Positions 42,932 through 51,640 of a stretch of 64,000 nt of DNA are shown piece after piece; the stretch's first letter is position 1, and the number at the start of each line of letters is the position of its first letter. Source of the stretch: Alcaligenes pakistanensis (GTDB taxonomy: Bacteria > Pseudomonadota > Gammaproteobacteria > Burkholderiales > Burkholderiaceae_B). Below the pieces are notes generated by a model. It saw only the letters and a program-made list of their open reading frames with translations, was not told where the DNA came from and did not search any database. Made by a program: the position numbers and the translations under genes. The stretch lies in NCBI RefSeq assembly GCF_014652815.1, contig NZ_BMZN01000001.1, positions 376,866-440,865 on the forward strand. Reading direction: 5' to 3'.

Positions 42932-43429
42932 ATGAGCCCTCTAAACCCGGCCCAAGCCGCGCTGATCCGTGCATCACAACAAGGTTTGGCGATAGAGCCG
43001 CAGCCTTATCAAAAGATCGCCCACGAGTTGGGCGTGTCAGAAGCCTATGTTCTTGAACAGTTTCAAACCATGTTGTCCCAAGGCCAAATACGACGCATTG
43101 CTGCCGTGCCCAATCATTACGCTTTAGGCTATGTCGCCAATGGCATGTGCGTCTGGGACATTGCAGATTCTGCTTTGGAGTCGGTGGGTCCTTGGCTGGG
43201 ATCACAAGCCGGTGTCAGTCACTGCTACCGTCGCCCTCGACGCTTGCCGGAATGGCCGTACAACCTTTTTGCCATGCTGCATGGTAAAGACCATGAGACG
43301 GTACGGGCTCAGGCACAGAACATTAGTGCAGAAATCCAGCAACGCTTTCCTGATGCACTGCGCGATCGTGACATCTTGTTTTCCACGGCCATTCTTAAGA
43401 AAACCGGCCTGCGTCTTCGGAGCTCCTAA
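42932..43429 (+). CDS. nirH: Siroheme decarboxylase subunit NirH
   Basis: A 165-aa Lrp/AsnC-like protein with the NirL/NirH features IRRIAAVPNHYALGYVANGM (about 51-70) and CYRRPRRLPEWPYNLFAMLHG (about 92-112, including the conserved YRR and W residues near the active site). Coupled to nirG and followed two bases later by nirJ. Confidence 0.91.
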   Translation: MSPLNPAQAALIRASQQGLAIEPQPYQKIAHELGVSEAYVLEQFQTMLSQGQIRRIAAVPNHYALGYVANGMCVWDIADSALESVGPWLGSQAGVSHCYRRPRRLPEWPYNLFAMLHGKDHETVRAQAQNISAEIQQRFPDALRDRDILFSTAILKKTGLRLRSS

Positions 43430-43431
43430 GC

Positions 43432-44565
43432 ATGTTCCGCATCTCCCGATTCATCTCCGCCCTACACTACCCTATTGCTCCCCTACGCCGCAGCCATGCA
43501 CCCGTGGTGATTTGGAATCTGATTCGTCGCTGCAATCTGCATTGCAGCCATTGCTACTCCGCCTCCACCGACAAGGACTTTCCGGGCGAGCTGAATGAAG
43601 AGCAAGTCTGTACCGTTATGGATGACCTGCATCAGTTTGGAGTACGCGCCCTGATCTTGTCCGGCGGAGAGCCTTTATTACGACCGGATATCTACAACCT
43701 AGCCCGACGTGCCAAGGCACTCGGCATGTACGTGGGCCTCTCGTCTAATGGCACCCTGATTACCGAGCAAAACATAGACCAGATCGCTGATTGCGGTTTT
43801 GACTACGTAGGCATTTCCCTGGACGGTTTGCAAGCTCGTCACGACCGTATTCGTGGCCAGAAAGGCGCTTATGCGGCCTCCCTACACGGCCTACGCTTAT
43901 GCCGAGACAAGCAACTGAAAGTGGGTCTGCGCTTTACCTTGACCCAGGAAAATGCGATTGATCTGAATGGTCTTTTAGCCGTGATGGAGCAAGAACAGGT
44001 GGACCGTTTTTACCTGTCCCACTTGAACTACGCGGGCAGAGGCTTAAGCAACCGCGCCTTGGCCAGCCATCACGCGGTCACCAGACTCGCAATGGAACAG
44101 ATTTTCACCGCCTGCATGGCCTACCAGAAAGCGGGGAAACCCAAAGAATTCACCTCGGGCAACAACGATGCGGACGGTGTTTTCTTCCTGCACTGGGTAC
44201 GCCGCCACTACCCGGAACACGCTCCAAAAATTCTGGCCATGCTACGGCAATGGGGCGGCAACTCCTCAGGTCAAGGAATTGCCAATATTGATAACCGAGG
44301 CAATGTCCACCCCGATACGATGTGGTGGCACTACAGTTTAGGGAATGTATTGAAGCGGCCCTTTTCCGAGATCTGGTCCAACGAACAGGAACCTCTACTG
44401 AGGGGCTTACGCCAACAACCTAGGCCAGTTCAAGGACGCTGCGCAAGCTGTTCCTACCTGGATGTCTGTAATGGCAATACCCGCACTCGTGCTGAAAAAA
44501 GCACGGGTAATGTGTGGGCACAAGATCCAGGCTGCTATCTGACTGAGCATGAAATTCAAGCCTGA
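43432..44565 (+). CDS. nirJ: Heme d1 biosynthesis radical SAM protein NirJ
   Basis: A 377-aa radical SAM enzyme. The 4Fe-4S motif CNLHCSHCYS is at about residues 29-38, followed by LILSGGEPLLRPDIY. The C-terminal SPASM-like cysteines are in CASCSYLDVCNGNTR and DPGCYL. NirJ replaces two propionates by oxo groups on the way to heme d1. It is the last gene of the plus-strand nir operon; a terminator follows at 44607. Confidence 0.94.
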   Translation: MFRISRFISALHYPIAPLRRSHAPVVIWNLIRRCNLHCSHCYSASTDKDFPGELNEEQVCTVMDDLHQFGVRALILSGGEPLLRPDIYNLARRAKALGMYVGLSSNGTLITEQNIDQIADCGFDYVGISLDGLQARHDRIRGQKGAYAASLHGLRLCRDKQLKVGLRFTLTQENAIDLNGLLAVMEQEQVDRFYLSHLNYAGRGLSNRALASHHAVTRLAMEQIFTACMAYQKAGKPKEFTSGNNDADGVFFLHWVRRHYPEHAPKILAMLRQWGGNSSGQGIANIDNRGNVHPDTMWWHYSLGNVLKRPFSEIWSNEQEPLLRGLRQQPRPVQGRCASCSYLDVCNGNTRTRAEKSTGNVWAQDPGCYLTEHEIQA

Positions 44566-44606
44566 GGCTTTGCGCTAAAAGCCCTCCCCCTTCAAGCAAA
44601 GGAGGG

Positions 44607-44629
44607 AGGGGCAAGAAACCCTTGCCCCT
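44607..44629 (+). terminator. Terminator of the nirE-J operon
   Basis: AGGGGCAAG (44607-44615) / CTTGCCCCT (44621-44629), 9-bp stem with a five-base loop, followed by CTCTTGTT. It lies between the convergent nirJ and cysG-like genes. Confidence 0.75.
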
Positions 44630-44684
44630 CTCTTGTTACTCAACCAAGCCGACCTCTAGCCTGCTCCTCCTCGACAAAAGGGAC

Positions 44685-45665
44685 TTACACCAGCTCGCAA
44701 CTCAAACCTTCTTGTTGCAGCAGGCTCATCAAAGGCTGTGCGTCCCACGCCGCCTTCCACGCAATCACGATACGCTCCCCCGGAACCCAAGATCGACACA
44801 GCGGCTTCCAGAAGTCTGGAGCCAGCAAGGTGTCTAGCAAGACTACGCCCGCCTGGTCCAGGGCCATCAAACGTGCATCACGACGGGCTTTCTCAAGAAC
44901 AGCAGGCAAGATCAATGGCAAGTACAACACCCAATCCGCTTGATTCAATTTACGCAGGGCTCGAAGGGTCAGTAAGTCCACCGCCTCCAAGTCCGCAATC
45001 GGCAAAATGGTGACCTGAATATGCTGCTGGGGTGTCTGGCTCTGCAAAGCAGCCTCGAATGCGGCCAGCGCCTCGGCTTGCTGCCCCTGAGCCAAGAGAT
45101 CGGGGATAGTGCCATCGAGCAGGTAATCAAAGAAATGGCGACGGGTATGCACGTCAGGAAATGCCTGTTTGATTGCATTACGCTGGCGGGCCAGCAAACC
45201 CGCCAAGTCGCCCACCGATTCCGGCAGCTCGCTTTCTATCCACTCGCGGACGCGTCGTGCCAGCACAGGCGCAGACCCTGCTGAAGAAACAGCTACCATC
45301 AGGGGCGAGCGGTCAATCATGGCGGGCACCTGAACAGTAGATAACTGCCCGTCATCGACCACATTACAGGGCAAGCGTAAGGCATCGGCAGCCTGAGCCA
45401 CGATGCGGTTGATCTCGGGCCGTCCGGTTGCCGCAACGACCAGCCAGGCCTCCCGCACATGCTCGGCTGCAAACACGGTAAACAAACTGGTTAAGGCGCC
45501 TGCTTGGGCACTGGCTCGCAACCAGGAGGTCTGCTCGGGCGCAACCACCGTTACCAGCGCTCCCGCACGCAACAGCAGCCGAACCTTACGTTCGGCCACG
45601 GTACCGCCACCCACCACCGTCACAGCTTTACCGGTCAGATTGAAGAACAAAGGAAACACATTCAT
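44685..45665 (-). CDS. Siroheme synthase-like protein: precorrin-2 dehydrogenase domain with degenerate SUMT remnant
   Basis: A 326-aa CysG-type protein. Residues 1-200 form the dehydrogenase/ferrochelatase half (Met8p/SirC fold): VTVVGGGTVAERKVRLLL (about 15-32), VVAATGRPEIN, NVVDDGQLSTVQVPA and SSAGSAPVLARRVREWIE. After a linker, residues about 216-270 read like the start of a SUMT domain (LEAVDLLTLRALRKLNQADW), but the SAM-binding GAGPGD motif is lost and the rest is short and divergent. The methyltransferase half is therefore probably dead, with NirE supplying precorrin-2. It is likely co-transcribed after nirS and the cytochrome. Confidence 0.85.
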   Translation of the reverse strand: MNVFPLFFNLTGKAVTVVGGGTVAERKVRLLLRAGALVTVVAPEQTSWLRASAQAGALTSLFTVFAAEHVREAWLVVAATGRPEINRIVAQAADALRLPCNVVDDGQLSTVQVPAMIDRSPLMVAVSSAGSAPVLARRVREWIESELPESVGDLAGLLARQRNAIKQAFPDVHTRRHFFDYLLDGTIPDLLAQGQQAEALAAFEAALQSQTPQQHIQVTILPIADLEAVDLLTLRALRKLNQADWVLYLPLILPAVLEKARRDARLMALDQAGVVLLDTLLAPDFWKPLCRSWVPGERIVIAWKAAWDAQPLMSLLQQEGLSCELV

Positions 45666-45713
45666 TGCACTACATCCTTAAGGCGCCAGTTTGCACTGAC
45701 GCCCGGTTCATAC

Positions 45714-46058
45714 TTACTTCAAGCTGGAAAAGTAGCCAGCCAGCTCATTCACCATTTCCGGGCTGAGTGGCTCAGCCATGGGGCTCATGATGGGGTCGTT
45801 GCGTTCACGGGTCTTGAACTGCTGTAGCTGTTTGACCAGATATTCGACTTTCTGCCCCGCCAGATTGGGATACATGCCTTCTGTGCTGATGCCCTCAATG
45901 CCATGGCAGGAAGCACATAAAGGCAACATAGACGAGGCTTGTGTAGACAGTTCAGATTGCCCATGTGTCCCGACCAGACCTGTCGGTTTTTCTGCCGCCC
46001 AAGCCGCACTAGAACCCGCTAGGCTGATGAGCGCCACGCTGATAAAAAGCTGTTTCAT
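45714..46058 (-). CDS. Periplasmic cytochrome c (c4/c551-like)
   Basis: A 114-aa protein from ATG 46058. Signal peptide QLFISVALISLAGSSAAWAA, heme motif CASCHG (about 46-51), then YPNLAGQKVEYLVKQLQQF and a methionine-containing region DPIMSPMAEPLSPEMVNELA, typical of cytochrome c4/c5-type single domains. It lies 13 bases downstream of nirS on the same strand, so it is a probable electron donor to nitrite reductase, functionally like NirM. Confidence 0.87.
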   Translation of the reverse strand: MKQLFISVALISLAGSSAAWAAEKPTGLVGTHGQSELSTQASSMLPLCASCHGIEGISTEGMYPNLAGQKVEYLVKQLQQFKTRERNDPIMSPMAEPLSPEMVNELAGYFSSLK

Positions 46059-46071
46059 GACGTTCCTTTGC

Positions 46072-47631
46072 TTAGAATTTTTGGGTTTCAGGCTGACCAA
46101 TCGTGAGCCAGCGTGTACGGGCACGCGAGAAGATGCCCGACGGGCTTTCCATCTTGTGCTCGGCCACCAGCTCCAGAGTGCGGCTGTCGTAAATCTTCAG
46201 ACGATCACCCCAGTAGCCTGAGCTGACGTACAAGTAATCCCCCGTGCGGTTGTAGTTGGGGAAGAAGGCATGACCTCCTACGTCCAAGGTCTTGACGACA
46301 GACAGAGTGTTTTTATCGATGAGCTGAATCCAGGCAGCGCGTTTGTCCTTGTCGATAATGTCTACCGCCACATAAGGGGCATTAGGGTGCGCGGCAGGTG
46401 ACTCTGTGGCCCCGGCAACCGGAATCTGCTTCACCACGGAGAAGTCTTTGGTGTCCCAGGCGGTGACGACGGAACCCAGCTTGCAGGTACCCATATTGGT
46501 GCCGAAGGCCAGCATGCGGCCATTCACTTCGGTGACGGCCCCGGAGCCTGCATGAGGCTGGCAACCTGCTGGAATATCACGCATCACCTTGTCGTCCTTC
46601 AAGTCGATGGCGACGTATTTGTTGTCATCGTAAGAGGCAACCATAGAGTAGCGACCATCCGGCGTCAGGAAGGTGTCGTGCAACATGCGCCCTACCTTCG
46701 CCAGCTTGGTCACAGGCATATCAGGCTTGTCAGGATCAACAATCCAGATCTGTCCGGCCTGTCGCAAGGTTAGCGCGAACTTGTTATTGACCCGGCTGCC
46801 AATAATGGGCCCACCCGCGGACTTGATGAAATTGCCATCCGGGTCCTCTCCTTCCAGAGCCAGATACTTGACTGGCTCCAAGGTGTCGGCCTTCAGGATG
46901 ACCATGCTATTGGGCACAAAGGAGCTGAGTGCCAGCCACTTGCCATCTTTGGAAAGGGCGATGCCAGTACCCGTCAACCCCACCTTGGCCTGCCGCACAA
47001 TTTGCAGGGTGTAGAGGTCAATCTTGTAGACATGGCCATCATCGCTTTTCAGGTAACCCCATCGCTCCTGGCTGGGACTGAACTCCATGATGTGTGGAGC
47101 CCCTACAGTGGCGATTTCGCCCACCTTCTGGTTGTCTTTGCCATTGATGAACACGGCGCGAGCCTGATTGCTGCCATCACCACGACCATAGCGTCCGCGG
47201 GCCATGATGACCATCAAATCGTAGACGGAGTCGATCTCGTAATTGGGCTTGCTGGGCAAGGTGGATTCATCCACCAGCACTTTCACGCTGGCACGGATTT
47301 CGTCCATGTCCCAGCTACGCTCTGCCACGGGCTCGTTTTTAATCATCTTGGCCAGTGCACGGATGTCCTCGTCGGGCAGGCGCCCCACAAACGGCGGCAT
47401 CAGGGTGTCCGGAATTCCGGTCATGATGGTGCCACGCAAGGCAATCTCACTTTGAACCAGGCGATCGCTGTGCAAGCCCGGCGCGATATACCCTCCCCGG
47501 TCGGCCGCGTGACACACCGCACAGTTCTGCTGAAACAAGTTATCTACCCGCAGTTGCTCGTCCGTCGGGGCAGCCAGAGCGGCGCTGACGGCGGTAGACA
47601 GGAAGGCGAGGGTCATCATTTTTCTATACAT
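46072..47631 (-). CDS. nirS: Cytochrome cd1 nitrite reductase NirS
   Basis: A 519-aa periplasmic enzyme that reduces nitrite to nitric oxide. The ATG at 47631 follows GGAGG. Signal peptide MMTLAFLSTAVSAALAA, c-type heme domain with CAVCH (about 41-45) and GTIMTGIPDTLMPPFVGRL, then an eight-bladed d1-heme propeller (for example GRYGRGDGSNQARAVFINGK and GGPIIGSRVNNKFALTLRQAG). Length and motifs are standard. It heads a minus-strand unit with the cytochrome c and the CysG-like gene and faces the d1 synthesis operon. Confidence 0.96.
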   Translation of the reverse strand: MYRKMMTLAFLSTAVSAALAAPTDEQLRVDNLFQQNCAVCHAADRGGYIAPGLHSDRLVQSEIALRGTIMTGIPDTLMPPFVGRLPDEDIRALAKMIKNEPVAERSWDMDEIRASVKVLVDESTLPSKPNYEIDSVYDLMVIMARGRYGRGDGSNQARAVFINGKDNQKVGEIATVGAPHIMEFSPSQERWGYLKSDDGHVYKIDLYTLQIVRQAKVGLTGTGIALSKDGKWLALSSFVPNSMVILKADTLEPVKYLALEGEDPDGNFIKSAGGPIIGSRVNNKFALTLRQAGQIWIVDPDKPDMPVTKLAKVGRMLHDTFLTPDGRYSMVASYDDNKYVAIDLKDDKVMRDIPAGCQPHAGSGAVTEVNGRMLAFGTNMGTCKLGSVVTAWDTKDFSVVKQIPVAGATESPAAHPNAPYVAVDIIDKDKRAAWIQLIDKNTLSVVKTLDVGGHAFFPNYNRTGDYLYVSSGYWGDRLKIYDSRTLELVAEHKMESPSGIFSRARTRWLTIGQPETQKF

Positions 47632-47950
47632 TCCATTACCTCCAACAATTGCCTTGCTAAAGGGCAAGACCACACAAACTATAACGATTGTTATTTTTCG
47701 TTGATAAGGTATGGATGCAGATTAAATAAGGGGAATGGTTTTTTTATATCGCAATTACAGTAAATTAAATACTCTTACAGAGATAAAAACATCCATGACA
47801 GAACAGAAGTTGGTAGATCAATAAGTCGGATAAATTTATCACGAACGAATAATCAATTTGACTTAACTCAAGTTAAAACTAGAGTCTGCTGCCTATAGTG
47901 GCCCGGCTTGGCTCGCCCTTGATGGTTTTGATTATTTTTCCGGTCCCGCC
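47632..47950. promoter_or_regulatory. nirS / MocR divergent promoter region
   Basis: About 320 AT-rich bases between divergent nirS and the MocR gene, without a coding frame. TTGACTTAACTCAA at 47858-47871 resembles an FNR/Dnr box (TTGAT-N4-ATCAA) with one mismatch in each half; it lies about 230 bases upstream of nirS and 80 upstream of the MocR gene. Confidence 0.55.
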
Positions 47951-49417
47951 ATGTTCTCTTTACCGATTACGCTTTCACATACCCATAGCCCACCGTACAA
48001 ACGACAAATTGCGCGTCAAATTGAAACCCTGATCTGTTCGGGACGTTTGCAAGAAGGCAACCGTCTACCCTCCATCAATCGCATGGCTTGCCTATTGCAA
48101 GTCTCCAAAAACACGATCATGGGTGCCTATGATTTATTAATTGATTCCAACCTGATTCATAGCGAACCTAACCGTGGCTTTTTTGTCGCCAAGCCCACCC
48201 GCAACGGGCGTAGCCGTCTGGCGCCGGATTTTGTCCTGGATGCCGCCCATTGCACGCGTAGCCTGCGCACCAGCACAGCCCAGGCCAGTGGCGTACACAT
48301 TCCTGCCGCCAGTGTGCCCATTCGCTTTGATTTCAAGATTGGTCGGCCCTCGGCTCATGCGTTTCCACTACGCCAGTTTATTTATCTGTCCAATCAACTG
48401 TTGCGCTATGCGGGCTCCGCCATGGCGGACTACCCGCCACCTGAAGGTCTATGGGGTTTGCGTCTGCAAATTGCCGACTATCTGGCTGCCAGCAAGGGCA
48501 TATTGGCCGACCCGGACCATATCATTATCACTGCGGGCACGCAGGAGTCCCTGAGCCTGATTGCCGCCCACTTTCTGGATGAGAACAGCTGTGCGGTGTA
48601 TGAGTCTCCCGGCTATAACGGCTTTCGATATTTGCTGGCGCGTCATCGTGCCCAAGGTATTCCGGTGCCCGTGGACCAGCACGGTTTGTGCAGTGATCAA
48701 TTGCCTGATCAAGCGGTGCAGTTAGCCTTTGTGACGCCCTCCCATCAGTACCCCTTGGGGTACACCCTGTCAGTCGCGCGCAGGCAGGAGCTACTGGCCT
48801 GGGCAAGTTCCAGCGGTGCATTGATTATCGAAGACGACTATGACGGGGACTTCTGCTATGGCCCGGCCCTACCCGCACCACTGAAGGCAATGAGTCCCGG
48901 GCAGGTGATTTATCTGGGCTCTTTTTCCAAGACCTTGGGCCCCGGTTTACGACTGGGCTATATGGTCTGTCCACCCAAACTTAGCCAGGATTTTATTGCC
49001 CGCAAAGCGCTGCTCAACAATGGCTCACCTTGGTTGACTCAAGCGGTGCTAGCCCGTTTTTTTGATGAATACGACTATTCTCGGCATCTGCAATACTTGC
49101 GCCGTCGCTATCTGGAGCAGCGCAATACGCTACTGCAGGGTTTAAAGAAAGTATGGGGAAACACGGGTACGATCAGCGGCCAGAATGCCGGTATGCATCT
49201 GGCTTTTCGCCTACCTCAACACAGTCCGGACGCGAACCGCGTTGCAGCACGTGCGCTGCAATGTGGCATACGACTCTACCCCCTGGCGCAAGCTGCCAGC
49301 CAAGAAGCAGATAGCACGGATGTGCGCTATCTACTTTTTGGCTATGCCAATCTGGAATCCCGGGAGCTACAACAAGCCATGCAGCATCTAGCCCTGATAC
49401 AGCCGAACCATGACTAG
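47951..49417 (+). CDS. MocR/PdxR-type regulator (GntR helix-turn-helix plus aminotransferase domain)
   Basis: A 488-aa fusion of an N-terminal GntR winged helix (about 12-78; RQIARQIETLICSGRLQEGN and MACLLQVSKNTIMGAYDLLI) with a fold-type I aminotransferase-like domain (about 110-480). The PLP-binding region includes IIEDDYDGDFCY and SFSKTLGPGLRLGYMV, where the Lys of SKT would bind PLP. Such regulators sense PLP or amino-acid aldimines. It is divergent from nirS, but no clear target is adjacent. Confidence 0.92.
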   Translation: MFSLPITLSHTHSPPYKRQIARQIETLICSGRLQEGNRLPSINRMACLLQVSKNTIMGAYDLLIDSNLIHSEPNRGFFVAKPTRNGRSRLAPDFVLDAAHCTRSLRTSTAQASGVHIPAASVPIRFDFKIGRPSAHAFPLRQFIYLSNQLLRYAGSAMADYPPPEGLWGLRLQIADYLAASKGILADPDHIIITAGTQESLSLIAAHFLDENSCAVYESPGYNGFRYLLARHRAQGIPVPVDQHGLCSDQLPDQAVQLAFVTPSHQYPLGYTLSVARRQELLAWASSSGALIIEDDYDGDFCYGPALPAPLKAMSPGQVIYLGSFSKTLGPGLRLGYMVCPPKLSQDFIARKALLNNGSPWLTQAVLARFFDEYDYSRHLQYLRRRYLEQRNTLLQGLKKVWGNTGTISGQNAGMHLAFRLPQHSPDANRVAARALQCGIRLYPLAQAASQEADSTDVRYLLFGYANLESRELQQAMQHLALIQPNHD

Positions 49418-49430
49418 ATGGGTGCCCCGC

Positions 49431-50684
49431 TTAGGACTGGGCCAGCGCCTGATCAAAGTCAGTGGTCAGATCGCTAATCTCTTCGATCCCCACGGAGATA
49501 CGCAGCTGATTATCGGAAATACCCATCAGGGCGCGCTGCTGGGCCCCCATCTCGTGGTAGATGGTATGAGCAACGGGCAATACCAGGCTGCGGTTATCAC
49601 CTAGGTGCGTGGCCAATATAAAGACCTTCAGGCGATTAAGAAAATCAAAGATCTCAATACCCTCTTCCAGGACGACGCTCATCAGGCCACCAAAACGCTG
49701 GCCAAACAACTGAGCTGTTCGTTCGTGTTGAGGGTGATCTTCCAGACCGGGGTACTGCACCCGTTTTACCTTGGGATGGGCTTGCAGATGACGCGCCAAC
49801 GCCAAGGCATTGGAACAGATACGCTCCATGCGCAAAGGCAAGGTTTCCGAACCCACGGCCAGACGGTGAGCCACGTCAGAAGACAAGGTACCGCCCATAT
49901 CTCGCAGGCCCTTTTTACGGATCTGCACCAGCCCCCAATTTTGCGTATTACCGTTGCGGTAGACCTCGGCAATATTGGGGTAGGTACTCCAGTCAAACAG
50001 ACCGGTATCAGTGACCATGCCGCCCAGAGCATTGCCGTGACCGCCAATATGTTTGGACAGGGAGTTCACCACCAGAGAGGCTTTGAATTCACGACCAGGG
50101 GACAAGTAAGGCGAAGACAAGGTGGCATCAACCACATACAGCAAACCCACGTCCTGACACCACTGCCCCACCCCGTTCAGGTCGGCCACTTGGGTACCTG
50201 GATTAGCAATGGTTTCAACAAAAACCATGCGGGTATTGGGCTGGCGTGCCGCCTGCACATCGGCCAGATCCGTCGCATCGACCAGCGTGGTCTGAACACC
50301 CAGATCGCGCAAGGTACCCAGCAGGCTATTAGTATTGCCAAACAAATACTTACTGGCAATCAGGTGATCGCCCTGGCGCAGCAAGGTAAACAAGGTTGCC
50401 GTCAGTGCCGCCATTCCGGTCGCGAAACTGACACTGCCTACACCTTTTTCCATACGCGTGATCTTGGCCTCCAGCGCCGCCGTGGTGGGCGTGCCCTGTC
50501 GGGAATAGGTAAAGCCGGCCTTGCCTTGAAAGACCGCAGCCAGCTCACGCGCATCCTGGAAACCAAACTCGGTCGATGGGTGCAGAGGCTGATGAATAGC
50601 GCCATGCTGCGTGCCCAAGCGACGGTCAGAGTGCAAGGTAGAGGTAATAAAGCCGTTTTCGTCCATGATCGTTTCAAAGCCCAT
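49431..50684 (-). CDS. Cystathionine gamma-synthase-family PLP enzyme
   Basis: A 417-aa Cys/Met-metabolism PLP enzyme. Motifs include GFTYSRQGTPTTAALE, SFATGMAALTATLF, FVETIANPGTQV, DATLSSPYLS and VVNSLSKHIGGHGNALGG, in which Lys of SLSKH binds PLP. The family covers cystathionine gamma-synthase, O-succinylhomoserine sulfhydrylase (MetZ) and methionine gamma-lyase; the sequence alone does not decide between them. It is convergent with the MocR gene, 13 bases apart. Start at 50684; an ATG at 50666 is an alternative. Confidence 0.85.
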   Translation of the reverse strand: MGFETIMDENGFITSTLHSDRRLGTQHGAIHQPLHPSTEFGFQDARELAAVFQGKAGFTYSRQGTPTTAALEAKITRMEKGVGSVSFATGMAALTATLFTLLRQGDHLIASKYLFGNTNSLLGTLRDLGVQTTLVDATDLADVQAARQPNTRMVFVETIANPGTQVADLNGVGQWCQDVGLLYVVDATLSSPYLSPGREFKASLVVNSLSKHIGGHGNALGGMVTDTGLFDWSTYPNIAEVYRNGNTQNWGLVQIRKKGLRDMGGTLSSDVAHRLAVGSETLPLRMERICSNALALARHLQAHPKVKRVQYPGLEDHPQHERTAQLFGQRFGGLMSVVLEEGIEIFDFLNRLKVFILATHLGDNRSLVLPVAHTIYHEMGAQQRALMGISDNQLRISVGIEEISDLTTDFDQALAQS

Positions 50685-50756
50685 GTTGCGTGTCTACACC
50701 GTCAGCGCTGATCGGGTTTTGCCCGGCCGACGGCCAATTAACTATTATCTGGTGAA

Positions 50757-50786
50757 GCGGCGGTTGAAATCCGCCGTTTTTTATAC
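50757..50786 (+). terminator. Plus-strand terminator without an upstream gene
   Basis: A CGGCGG / CCGCCG stem with a short loop followed by six Ts, in the gap between two minus-strand genes. Nothing on the plus strand codes for protein here, so it may end a small RNA (see findings). Confidence 0.55.
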
Positions 50787-50824
50787 AAATAAGTAATTAA
50801 GTAAGTAACAAGACTTAAAGGGAA

Positions 50825-51571
50825 TTAAGGCTGGCTACGCTGACGCAGGGTTTCGTACAGACAAACAGCGCTGGCAACACTGACGTTCAGGCTTTCTACG
50901 GCACCCATCATAGGAATGGATACCAGCTCATCGCAGGTCTCGCGGGTCAAGCGGCGCATGCCCTCGCCCTCGGCACCCATCACCCAGGCCATGGGACGGC
51001 GTGCATCCACCTGATGGAAGGTGTGCGTAGCCTGATCACTGGTACCCACCAGCCAGACATCGCGCTCGCGCAGCAGGCGCATGGTACGGGCCAGATTGGT
51101 CACCGTAATATAAGGCGTGGATTCAGCACCACCACTGGCGACACGGGAGACCGTGGCATTCAAACCCACAGCGCGATCGCGTGGCGCAATCACGGCGTGT
51201 GCTCCGGCCGCATTAGCACTACGCAAACAAGCGCCCAGATTATGCGGGTCCGTTACACCGTCCAGAATCAGCAGGAAAGGAACCTGACCGGCCTCTTCCA
51301 GATCATCCAGCAATTCATTTACATCCACCGCCAGCTCTTGCTCCAGCGCCAGTGCCACGACCCCTTGATGACGGGTACCCTTGGCCAAGCCTTCCAGACG
51401 CTCGACTGGAACGGCCATGACTTTCAAACCGGCCTGCTCTACCTGTTCGATAAAGGCCAGCATCCGTTTGTCGCGCCGGGTCTGATCCACATAAACTTCG
51501 CGCACCGAAGCAGCGCTGTAACGAACTCGGGCAATAACGGCATGAAAACCAGCCAAAACCTGCTGAGGCAT
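50825..51571 (-). CDS. rlmB: 23S rRNA (guanosine-2251-2'-O) methyltransferase RlmB
   Basis: A 248-aa SpoU/TrmH-family methyltransferase. I chose the ATG at 51571 ([20 protein letters not shown]). Knot motifs are present: [30 protein letters not shown] (motif 1, about 99-128), [13 protein letters not shown] (motif 2) and [24 protein letters not shown] (motif 3). It methylates the ribosomal peptidyl-transferase region. It lies just downstream of rnr, the common rnr-rlmB pair. Confidence 0.95.
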   Translation of the reverse strand: MPQQVLAGFHAVIARVRYSAASVREVYVDQTRRDKRMLAFIEQVEQAGLKVMAVPVERLEGLAKGTRHQGVVALALEQELAVDVNELLDDLEEAGQVPFLLILDGVTDPHNLGACLRSANAAGAHAVIAPRDRAVGLNATVSRVASGGAESTPYITVTNLARTMRLLRERDVWLVGTSDQATHTFHQVDARRPMAWVMGAEGEGMRRLTRETCDELVSIPMMGAVESLNVSVASAVCLYETLRQRSQP

Positions 51572-51640
51572 AACAATCCTTGGGGGAAATAAGAGCAAAT
51601 AAAGAAAGCCGGGCAAAAAGCCCGGCTTGGCATTGTACGC

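Noticed and set aside
50685-50824. Possible SAM or SAH riboswitch before the cystathionine-gamma-synthase-family gene
   Set aside because: The leader has hairpins, but I could not match the conserved cores of SAM-II or SAH riboswitches.
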